Origin: Rhodospirillaceae bacterium
GTDB lineage: Bacteria > Pseudomonadota > Alphaproteobacteria > CADEGL01
DNA length: 5,540 nt
Assembly: GCA_018699755.1 (NCBI GenBank)
Contig: JABIRQ010000293.1
Span: forward strand, 1-5,540
Direction of reading: 5' to 3'
How positions within the stretch are numbered: position 1 is the first letter of the stretch; each line of letters starts with the position of its first letter. The notes under the pieces were generated by a model, which was not told the DNA's origin, searched no databases, and was given only the letters and a program-made list of their open reading frames with translations. Below are positions 1 through 4,640 of the stretch, piece by piece. Both the position numbers and the translations under genes were made by a program.

Positions 1-2
1 AT

Positions 3-803
3 CTGGACTCGGACAAGCTGGACGCGGTCGTCGGTGCCGGGGCCGAAGCCGCCGACAGCATCGCCGCAGCGGCAGACGGGGTCGATACCGTCGTGACCAT
101 GCTGCCCGCCGGCCGGCACGTGCGCGGCGTCTACACGGACGAGGGCGGGGTGCTTGCCTCGGCCCCGGCGGGCGCCCTGCTGATCGATTGTTCGACCATC
201 GACGTGGCGACCGCGCGCGAGGTCGCGGGGACGGCCGACGCGGCCGGCTTCGCCATGCTCGACGCGCCCGTCTCGGGCGGCGTGGTGGGGGCCGAGGCGG
301 CGACCCTGACCTTCATGGTCGGCGGCGCGGACGACGCCTTCGCAAAAGCCCGCCCCCTGCTCGACGCGATGGGCAAGAACATCTTCCACGCCGGCCCCTC
401 GGGCGCGGGCCAAGCCGCCAAGATGTGCAACAACATGATTCTCGGCGTCAGCATGATCGGGGTCAGCGAGGCCTTCGCCCTCGCGCGCAAGGTCGGGCTC
501 GATCCGAAGAAGCTGTTCGAGGTCAGCTCGACCGCCTCGGGCCAGTGCTGGGCCCTGACCACCTATTGCCCCGAGCCCGGCATTCTGGAGGGCGCGCCGT
601 CGAGCAAGGGCTACAAGCCCGGCTTCACGGCGGCGATGATGCTCAAGGATCTGAAACTGGCCCAGGACGCGGCAGGCGGCAGCGGCGCCGAAACCCCGCT
701 AGGCCGCCATGCGATGGAACTTTACGAGCGGTTCGTCGAGGCCGGCGGGGCCGAGACCGATTTCTCCGGCATCATCCGCATGCTCAAGGGCGAGGACGGC
801 TGA
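3..803 (+). CDS. mmsB: 3-hydroxyisobutyrate dehydrogenase, 5'-truncated by window edge
   Basis: Cytosolic NAD-dependent enzyme oxidising 3-hydroxyisobutyrate to methylmalonate semialdehyde in valine breakdown (family knowledge). The frame is open from base 3 and gives 266 residues. Family members are about 295, so roughly 30 N-terminal residues with the GxGxMG nucleotide loop lie outside the window. The GTG at 93 is internal, because the residues before it (ADGVDTVV) continue the Rossmann fold. Visible motifs are the substrate-loop signature DAPVSGG at fragment residues 87-93 (bases 261-281) and GAGQAAKMCNN with the catalytic Lys at fragment residue 140 (codon 420-422). The C-terminal half has the KGYKPGF and MMLKDLKLAQDAA segments typical of true 3-HIBDH rather than tartronate semialdehyde reductase. 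It ends at TGA 801-803. The next gene on this strand is far away, so it is the last gene of its unit. The fold assignment is firm; the exact substrate is well supported but inferred. Confidence 0.93.
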   Translation: MDSDKLDAVVGAGAEAADSIAAAADGVDTVVTMLPAGRHVRGVYTDEGGVLASAPAGALLIDCSTIDVATAREVAGTADAAGFAMLDAPVSGGVVGAEAATLTFMVGGADDAFAKARPLLDAMGKNIFHAGPSGAGQAAKMCNNMILGVSMIGVSEAFALARKVGLDPKKLFEVSSTASGQCWALTTYCPEPGILEGAPSSKGYKPGFTAAMMLKDLKLAQDAAGGSGAETPLGRHAMELYERFVEAGGAETDFSGIIRMLKGEDG

Positions 804-865
804 GGGTTCGGACAGCTGAAAGCGGGCGTCGTGCCGAACTGGCCGGGACGCAGCCGGTTCGCTTC

Positions 866-1000
866 CTACCAGCCGCCGATGAAGGGCGTGGCGAGGATCA
901 GCATGAAGGGGGCGGCGATCAGGCCCCCGGCGGCGAGGGCGGCCAGGCTGCCGGCGAAACCGGCGACGCGATTTCCGATGGTCGTTCTGCGGGTCGTCAT
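866..1000 (-). CDS. Small hydrophobic protein, 44 aa (putative)
   Basis: No family is recognised. The minus strand has an ATG at 1000-998 and runs to TAG at 868-866. The product starts MTTRRTTIGNRVAGF and continues as one long Ala/Gly/Leu/Ile-rich stretch (about residues 12-41, with segments such as LAALAAGGLIAAPFMLILA), ending in GGW. Two arginines near the N-terminus followed by a hydrophobic run suggest a single-pass membrane peptide with the N-terminus inside the cell. A GGAA at 1012-1009 sits 8 nt before the ATG as a moderate Shine-Dalgarno. Upstream are a stem-loop (1014-1038), a TAAAAT -10-like hexamer (1051-1046) and a CRP-like double dyad (1065-1094), an arrangement that makes expression plausible. 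The same bases are open on the plus strand (831-1025), but that product is Arg/Pro/Ala-rich and low-complexity. The ORF is short and could be chance in GC-rich DNA. Confidence 0.45.
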   Translation of the reverse strand: MTTRRTTIGNRVAGFAGSLAALAAGGLIAAPFMLILATPFIGGW

Positions 1001-1013
1001 GGCGCGAATTCCA

Positions 1014-1038
1014 ATTCTGCAATGAGCGTATGCAGAAT
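1014..1038 (-). promoter_or_regulatory. Perfect 8-bp inverted repeat / leader stem-loop before the small ORF
   Basis: Arms ATTCTGCA (1014-1021) and TGCAGAAT (1031-1038) are exact reverse complements separated by 9 nt. In a minus-strand transcript they form a hairpin ending one nucleotide before the GGAA Shine-Dalgarno of the 44-aa ORF. If the TAAAAT at 1051-1046 is the -10, transcription would start near 1039, so the hairpin would be the first structure in the mRNA. It could equally be a DNA operator dyad. The inverted repeat is seen directly; its function is inferred. Confidence 0.45.
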
Positions 1039-1064
1039 AGATACGATTTTAGGAAAATCTCGGA

Positions 1065-1094
1065 TGTGACGCCGGTCACGTGATAGCCGTCACA
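1065..1094 (-). promoter_or_regulatory. Double CRP-like dyad (two overlapping TGTGA-N6-TCACA-type sites)
   Basis: Read on the plus strand, TGTGA (1065-1069) and TCACG (1076-1080) are 6 bases apart. CGTGA (1079-1083) and TCACA (1090-1094) are again 6 bases apart. Each matches 9 of 10 fixed positions of the CRP half-site pattern TGTGA-N6-TCACA. Together they form a 30-bp imperfect palindrome with 24 of 30 symmetric positions and a perfect TCACGTGA centre (1076-1083). The centre is about 40 bp upstream of the start site inferred from TAAAAT at 1051-1046, where a class II activator would bind. The assignment to the CRP/FNR superfamily is inference; as RNA it could also fold into a 3'-UTR hairpin of the agmatinase transcript. 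Confidence 0.45.
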
Positions 1095-1123
1095 CGGAAC
1101 GGCGCGGTTCGGCCGGCGGACGG

Positions 1124-1138
1124 GGCCGGTTTCCGGCC
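1124..1138 (-). terminator. GC hairpin directly after the agmatinase stop codon
   Basis: GGCCGG (1124-1129) and CCGGCC (1133-1138) pair perfectly across a 3-nt loop, one base beyond the TAG of the agmatinase gene. No T-run follows on the minus strand, so this is at best a non-canonical terminator or a 3'-end stabilising hairpin. Confidence 0.35.
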
Positions 1139-1139
1139 G

Positions 1140-2102
1140 CTACCGCCCCGTCGGATTGGCCAGGAAGTGGTAGCCCAGGATGTCGAGGATCAGGCGCGCG
1201 GCGAGCATCGCGGTGATGCCGCTGGGGTCATAGGCGGGGGCGACCTCGACCAGATCGACGCCGATAATCCTGCCCTTCTTGGGCAGGCCCTGCATGATCT
1301 CGGCGATGTCGTAGTAGAGAAAGCCGCCATGGCTCGGCGTGCCCGTGCCCGGCGCGATCGAGGGGTCGAAGCCGTCGATGTCGATGGTGACGTAGTAGTT
1401 CGCCCCGTCCGGGATTTTGGCCAGGGTGCCCTCGGTCCCCAGGCGGCGCACGTCGCGCACGGACAGGATGGTCGAGCCGGCGGCGCGGGCGTCGTCGTAA
1501 TCCTGCTTGTTGGACGAGGAGACGCTGCGGATGCCGAGCTGGGTCATGCCTGTGACATGGGTCATCTCGGCGCTGCGGCGCAGAGGATTGCCGTGGCCGT
1601 AGCGCACGCCATGGCGTTCGTCGACGAAATCCAGATGGGCGTCGACATGGACCATGTGGATCGGCCCGTGGCCGGCGAAGGCGGCCATGATCGGGGCGGT
1701 CACCGCGTGATCGCCGCCCAGGCAGACCGGCATCGCCCCGGCGTCCAGGATTCTGCGCACGCTCTCGGTCGTGCGGGCGTGGCTCTGCGGCGTGTCGGTA
1801 TGGACGATGTCGACATCGCCGATATCGACGATGCGCACCGAGCGGTCGAGATAGGTGGCGTCGTCCTCGTGGTCATAGACGCCGTTATGGCCGAAGGAAT
1901 AGAGGGTCGAGGCCTCGCGGATCGCGCGCGGCCCGAAGCGCGCGCCGGAGCGGTACTGGGTCCCCATGTCGTAGGGCACGCCGAGGACCGCGACATCGGC
2001 GTCGATCTTGCTCCAATCGGTACAGGGCGGCGCCTTGCCGAAGGTGCAATGGCCCACGAAGGGCAGGTCCAGGCGTCCTGTCTCGTATGTGTTCTCGGCC
2101 AT
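1140..2102 (-). CDS. speB: Agmatinase-type ureohydrolase, 320 aa
   Basis: Binuclear manganese hydrolase of the arginase/agmatinase family. It cleaves a guanidino group to urea plus an amine (agmatine to putrescine, if a true agmatinase) in the cytosol. All six metal ligands of the family are visible: His132 in GGDHAV, Asp154/His156/Asp158 in DAHLD, and Asp241/Asp243 in DIDGFDPSIAPGTGTP. Glu286 in VEVAP matches the substrate-guanidinium Glu. The N-terminal YRSGARFGPRAIREAS block (residues 50-65) is characteristic, and the length is normal. The ATG start is supported by GGAAGGA at 2114-2108, with 5 nt between AAGGA and ATG. The gene lies 71 bp downstream of rpoH on the same strand, so co-transcription is possible. 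The metal-centre loop reads VDAHLDFVDERHGVRYGHG rather than the DAHTD of E. coli SpeB, so guanidinobutyrase, guanidinopropionase or another guanidino substrate cannot be excluded. Confidence 0.88.
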   Translation of the reverse strand: MAENTYETGRLDLPFVGHCTFGKAPPCTDWSKIDADVAVLGVPYDMGTQYRSGARFGPRAIREASTLYSFGHNGVYDHEDDATYLDRSVRIVDIGDVDIVHTDTPQSHARTTESVRRILDAGAMPVCLGGDHAVTAPIMAAFAGHGPIHMVHVDAHLDFVDERHGVRYGHGNPLRRSAEMTHVTGMTQLGIRSVSSSNKQDYDDARAAGSTILSVRDVRRLGTEGTLAKIPDGANYYVTIDIDGFDPSIAPGTGTPSHGGFLYYDIAEIMQGLPKKGRIIGVDLVEVAPAYDPSGITAMLAARLILDILGYHFLANPTGR

Positions 2103-2173
2103 GGCGATCCTTCCGTCCCTCGAAGCCGGCCATCATGCCGAGGGCGGGACGGGCGGTCGAGCGGAAACCGGGA

Positions 2174-3055
2174 TTAGGCGTCGATCAGGGCGCGCGGCTC
2201 GTCGATCAGCCGGTCGAGGGAAAGGCGCAGCTTCTGCAGGGCCTTGCCTTCGAGTTGGCGAATCCGCTCCTTGCTGACGCCGAACTCCTCGCCGATCTCG
2301 GCCAGGGTGATCTTGCGGTCGTCCAGGAAGCGGCTGACGATGATGCGCTTCTCGCGCTCCGTCAGTTCGTCCAGGGCCTCGCGCAGCTTGGCGCTGCGCA
2401 GGTCCGAATCGACATGGGAGATCGCCAGGTCCTCGGGCGTCGGGCCGGTATCGGCCAGGAAGTCCTGCATCTCCTCGCCGTCGTCGTCCAGCCGCGTGGC
2501 GTTGAGCGACTGGTCGCTGCGCGCGAGGCTGGTGTCGACCCGCTCGACCTCGGCCAGGGCCACGCCCATGTCTTTGGCCAGCTCCTCGCGCTTGAGACTG
2601 GGCAAGGTGCCGTCCGGGTTGAGCGGGTTGCGGGCGCGGATGCGCCGCAGCTTGAAGAACAGGCTGCGATGGGTCGGCGTGGTCGCGAACCGCACGATGG
2701 AGGAGTTGCGCAGGATGAAATCCTGAATCTCCGCCATGATCCACCAACCGGCATAGGTCGCGAAACGCACGCCGCGATCAGGATCGAAGCGGGCCGCCGC
2801 CTGGGCCAGGCCGATATTGCCCTCCTGGACCAGATCGCCCAGGGGAAGGCCGCTGCGGCGATAGTTCCAGGCCATGCGTACGACCAGGCGAGCATGGCTC
2901 TCGATCAGCTTGTGGAGAGCCGCATTGTCTTTCTTGTCGATCCAGCGCTGGGCGAGATCCAGCTCCTCCTCGCGTTCGAGATAAGGGGCATGCATCGCCG
3001 CCGAGATATAGTTGCGGTCGCTGCGATCGGTGTCCGTGGAATTGACAAAGGCCAT
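2174..3055 (-). CDS. rpoH: RpoH-type (sigma-32) RNA polymerase sigma factor, 293 aa
   Basis: Alternative sigma factor directing RNA polymerase to heat-shock or related stress promoters. Domains in order (start at 3055): region 1.2/2.1 at about 20-60; region 2 with GLPLGDLVQEGNIGL (69-83) and the -10-recognition block RFDPDRGVRFATYAGWWIMAEIQ (89-111); HRSLFFKLRR (129-138), matching the RpoH box (Q-K/R-KLFFNLRR) that marks this subfamily; region 3; and a region 4.2 helix-turn-helix at about 249-275 (ITLAEIGEEFGVSKERIRQLE). The frame is open to an ATG at 3121, but those 22 extra codons are AT-rich at third positions and do not resemble the family. The start at 3055 gives 293 residues, the usual size. 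No start has a convincing Shine-Dalgarno. It is divergent from a MarR gene and shares its control region. Divergence from the classical RpoH N-terminus suggests a second copy (RpoH2-like), which is inference. Confidence 0.9.
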   Translation of the reverse strand: MAFVNSTDTDRSDRNYISAAMHAPYLEREEELDLAQRWIDKKDNAALHKLIESHARLVVRMAWNYRRSGLPLGDLVQEGNIGLAQAAARFDPDRGVRFATYAGWWIMAEIQDFILRNSSIVRFATTPTHRSLFFKLRRIRARNPLNPDGTLPSLKREELAKDMGVALAEVERVDTSLARSDQSLNATRLDDDGEEMQDFLADTGPTPEDLAISHVDSDLRSAKLREALDELTEREKRIIVSRFLDDRKITLAEIGEEFGVSKERIRQLEGKALQKLRLSLDRLIDEPRALIDA

Positions 3056-3127
3056 AGCACAACCAAGGTTTTGTGTTTCGCCGACCCGAATCGATGGTCC
3101 CATCGTTTTCGGGATGCCCATTCGAGC

Positions 3128-3161
3128 TTGTTAATTTCGACTCGATACTATATTCGAGTCG
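3128..3161 (+). promoter_or_regulatory. Divergent promoter overlapped by a MarR-type operator dyad
   Basis: CGACTCGA (3138-3145) and TCGAGTCG (3154-3161) form a perfect 8-8-8 inverted repeat between the rpoH and marR starts. Plus strand: TTGTTA (3128-3133) and TATATT (3149-3154), spacing 15, give a -35/-10 pair whose -10 lies largely in the dyad spacer. Minus strand: TTGAAC (3173-3168) with TAGTAT (3150-3145, spacing 17) or TATAGT (3152-3147, spacing 15) could serve rpoH. Further half-sites occur at 3121-3126 (TTCGAG, partial) and 3183-3191 (CGACTCGAA). Dimeric MarR proteins usually bind such dyads over their own promoter. The repeats are seen directly; the promoters and the bound protein are inferred. 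Confidence 0.6.
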
Positions 3162-3175
3162 CACGGAGTTCAAGG

Positions 3176-3214
3176 ATGATATCGACTCGAAACCAGTTTG
3201 CATGGCTGTTTTGA
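3176..3214 (+). CDS. Possible 12-codon leader peptide upstream of the MarR gene
   Basis: ATG at 3176 is preceded by GGAG (3164-3167, 8-nt spacing), the best Shine-Dalgarno in this interval. It opens MISTRNQFAWLF followed by TGA at 3212-3214. It lies in a different frame from the regulator, overlaps the alternative regulator ATG at 3202 and stops 5 nt before the ATG at 3220. Neither regulator start has a convincing ribosome site of its own, so translational coupling through this leader is plausible. No homologous leader is known to me and the ORF is very short. Confidence 0.3.
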   Translation: MISTRNQFAWLF

Positions 3215-3219
3215 ACGAG

Positions 3220-3768
3220 ATGCATAGCGGGCGCATCGCCGAACTGCTCGACCGGATCGGGCGGGCGACCCATTGCCTGCAATTCGCCGACGGCCTGAAC
3301 CCGGCGCAGTGGGAGACCTTGCGCTATCTCGCGCGGGCCAACCGCTATTCCCGCACGCCCACGGCCCTGGCCGAATATCTCGGCACGACCAAGGGCACCG
3401 CGTCGCAGACCCTGCGCAGCCTCGAAGCCAAGGGCTATATCCGGCGCGAGAAGCGAAGCGCCGATCGCCGCTCGGTCGCGCTCGATCTGACCGAGAGCGG
3501 GCACGCCGTCATGGAACAGGATCCGATGGCCCGGCTCGAGGATGCCGCGGCGGATTTGCCGGACGATCTCGGCGGGGCGCTGGCCGATAGCCTGACCGGC
3601 CTGCTGCGGGGGCTCAAGACGGCGTGCGGCGGGCGCGAGTTCGGCGTCTGCGCGCAGTGCGGTCACCTCGATTCGAGCGGGGACGGCACGGCCCGTTGCG
3701 GCCTCAACGGCGATACCCTGGCGCGCGAGGATCGCGCCCGCATCTGCGTCGAATTTCACGCCGCCTAG
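3220..3768 (+). CDS. MarR-family transcriptional regulator with C-terminal cysteine module, 182 aa
   Basis: Winged-helix DNA-binding regulator, expected to act as a dimer. The N-terminal dimerisation helix (RIAELLDRIGRATHCLQF) is followed by NPAQWETLRYLARANRYSRTP, the recognition helix region ALAEYLGTTKGTASQTLRSLEAKGYI, and the wing RREKRSADRRSVALDLTESG. All are typical MarR elements. The tail after about residue 130 carries Cys136, Cys144, Cys147, Cys160 and Cys176 (the last four as CxxC, RCG and ICVEF), which looks like a zinc or redox-active knuckle. Start choice: the frame is open further upstream, but ATG 3202 has no ribosome site and adds AT-ending codons (GCT GTT TTG). ATG 3220 follows a leader-ORF stop by 5 nt and gives a compact N-terminus. 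The 3202 start (188 aa) remains possible. A likely autoregulatory operator lies upstream, and the amidotransferase gene follows after 45 bp. The ligand is unknown. Confidence 0.87.
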   Translation: MHSGRIAELLDRIGRATHCLQFADGLNPAQWETLRYLARANRYSRTPTALAEYLGTTKGTASQTLRSLEAKGYIRREKRSADRRSVALDLTESGHAVMEQDPMARLEDAAADLPDDLGGALADSLTGLLRGLKTACGGREFGVCAQCGHLDSSGDGTARCGLNGDTLAREDRARICVEFHAA

Positions 3769-3813
3769 GGCGAAGCCTGATAATCTCGGTTCCCGCCGTC
3801 AGGGAGCTTCGCC
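3769..3813 (+). promoter_or_regulatory. Intergenic stem-loop enclosing the amidotransferase ribosome binding site
   Basis: GGCGAAGC (3769-3776) pairs perfectly with GCTTCGCC (3806-3813), and CTGA (3777-3780) with TCAG (3799-3802), leaving a 3-nt bulge and an 18-nt loop. The stem starts right after the marR stop and ends at the base before the next ATG. The Shine-Dalgarno AGGGAG (3801-3806) is held partly in the stem and bulge, so folding would limit initiation. A GATAAT -10-like hexamer (3779-3784) lacks a good -35. The pairing is seen directly; the regulation is inferred. Confidence 0.45.
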
Positions 3814-4533
3814 ATGCGTTTCCTCGTCTTCCAGCATATCGATGTCGAACATCCGGGCATCCTGCGCGACTTCATGGCCGCGGACGGCATCGCTTGGGAC
3901 GCCGTCGAACTGGATGCGGGCGAGGAGATTCCGCCGCTGGACGGCTATGACGCTCTCGTCGTCATGGGCGGTCCCATGGATGTCTGGCAGGAGAACGAGC
4001 ATCCCTGGCTGGTCGCCGAAAAAGCGGCCGTGCGCGAAGCGGTGGCGGAGCGCGGCATGCCTTATCTGGGTATCTGCCTGGGCCATCAGCTTCTCGCCGA
4101 GGCCCTGGGCGGCGAGGTCGGGCCGATGGGCGGCGCGGAAGTCGGCGTCCTGCCCGTCGCGGTGACCGAGGAGGGCAGGGCGGACCCGCTGTTTCAGGAT
4201 TTCGCCGAGCGTTTCCTGTGCCTGCAATGGCACGGCGCGGCGGTGACGCGGCCGCCGCCGGGCGCGACCGTCCTGGCCGGGTCGCCGGTTTGCGCCAACC
4301 AGGCCATGCGCGTGGGCGCGAATGCCTACGGCTTTCAGTACCATGTCGAGGTGACGGAGCAGACGGTGGGGGACTGGGCCGCCATCCCCGAGTACGAGCG
4401 GTCCCTGCGCGAGACTCTGGGGGCCGACGGGCTCGACCGTTTCAAGGACGACATGGAAACGGCCCTGCCCCAGTTCAACGCCGCCGCCCGGCGGCTCTAC
4501 GATTCGTTCAAGGCCCTTGTGAAGGAAAGCTGA
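3814..4533 (+). CDS. Class I glutamine amidotransferase domain protein, 239 aa
   Basis: Stand-alone triad-type glutaminase domain related to the GuaA amidotransferase half. It would hydrolyse glutamine (or a gamma-glutamyl compound) in the cytosol. The nucleophile Cys88 sits in GICLGHQLLA, His177 and Glu179 complete the triad in FQYHVEV, and the oxyanion/MGGP block (residues 51-54) and the QWHGA block (138-142) are in the usual order. There is no ATP-pyrophosphatase or synthase domain, so it is not GMP synthase. The C-terminal 55 residues form a family-style helical tail. The ATG is supported by AGGGAG at 3801-3806, spaced 7 nt. It follows the MarR gene by 45 bp on the same strand and is probably co-transcribed and under the same repressor. 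The physiological acceptor is unknown; annotations such as 'GMP synthase-like' or YfeJ-type would fit, and gamma-glutamyl hydrolase activity is another option. Confidence 0.88.
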   Translation: MRFLVFQHIDVEHPGILRDFMAADGIAWDAVELDAGEEIPPLDGYDALVVMGGPMDVWQENEHPWLVAEKAAVREAVAERGMPYLGICLGHQLLAEALGGEVGPMGGAEVGVLPVAVTEEGRADPLFQDFAERFLCLQWHGAAVTRPPPGATVLAGSPVCANQAMRVGANAYGFQYHVEVTEQTVGDWAAIPEYERSLRETLGADGLDRFKDDMETALPQFNAAARRLYDSFKALVKES

Positions 4534-4545
4534 AAGACGCTCGAA

Positions 4546-4605
4546 GTTTAATATTTTAGATTATATAATCTCACTATTTAATTGTTTTATAACGATATTA
4601 TTCTT
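4546..4605. other. AT-rich island with a 14-bp perfect palindrome between convergent genes
   Basis: Nine of these 60 bases are G or C (15%), in sharp contrast with the flanking GC-rich genes. AGATTATATAATCT (4558-4571) is a perfect palindrome containing TATAAT on each strand (4564-4569 plus, 4565-4560 minus). Neither hexamer has a good -35 at 16-18 bp. As RNA it gives only a weak 5-bp AT hairpin flanked by U-rich stretches on both strands, so a weak bidirectional terminator is possible. No ORF of note was seen. Confidence 0.45.
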
Positions 4606-4616
4606 CGCTCATCGTC

Positions 4617-4640
4617 AAGAAAACCCAGCGCTGCTCCGCT
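4617..4640 (-). terminator. Weak terminator-like hairpin at the acyl-CoA dehydrogenase 3' end
   Basis: On the minus strand AGCG (4640-4637) and CGCT (4630-4627) can pair across 6 nt, followed after CCC complement bases by TTTTCTT (4623-4617). The stem is only 4 bp and overlaps the stop codon, so support is slight. Confidence 0.25.

Noticed and set aside
806..839. GTTCGG/CCGAAC inverted repeat just after the mmsB stop, considered as a terminator
   Set aside because: The 6-bp stem has a 22-nt loop and no T-run on either strand; such repeats are common in GC-rich DNA.
831..1025. 64-codon plus-strand ORF in the 804-1139 gap
   Set aside because: The Arg/Pro/Ala-rich sequence has no Shine-Dalgarno or known features; the minus-strand hydrophobic ORF over the same bases has better support.
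2117..2144. CCCTCG/CGAGGG inverted repeat in the rpoH-ureohydrolase gap, considered as a terminator
   Set aside because: It has a 16-nt loop and no T-run on the minus strand, so it does not argue against read-through from rpoH.
1080..2177. Long open frame on the plus strand opposite the ureohydrolase gene
   Set aside because: It mirrors the GC-biased codon positions of the real gene, has no recognisable domain and no start signal, and the opposite strand carries an intact metal-ligand set.
3056..3121. Start of rpoH at 3121 or 3103 instead of 3055
   Set aside because: The extension is not family-like, its codons are AT-rich at third positions, and no ribosome site supports either upstream ATG. 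The 3055 start also lacks a good one, so some doubt remains.
3169..3174. CTTGAA on the minus strand as a sigma-32 -35 element for rpoH autoregulation
   Set aside because: No CCCCAT-like -10 occurs at 13-14 bp spacing; the sigma-70-style reading TTGAAC fits the neighbouring -10 elements better.
2087..3214. 375-codon open frame on the plus strand antisense to rpoH
   Set aside because: The composition is Ala/Gly/Arg/Asp low-complexity without motifs and it lies fully over a well-supported sigma factor gene. Only its last 13 codons, with a separate ribosome site, are retained as a leader-ORF candidate.
4592..4615. ACGAT/ATCGT inverted repeat in the convergent gap
   Set aside because: Five pairs with a 14-nt loop is within chance expectation and it has no T-run in the right place.
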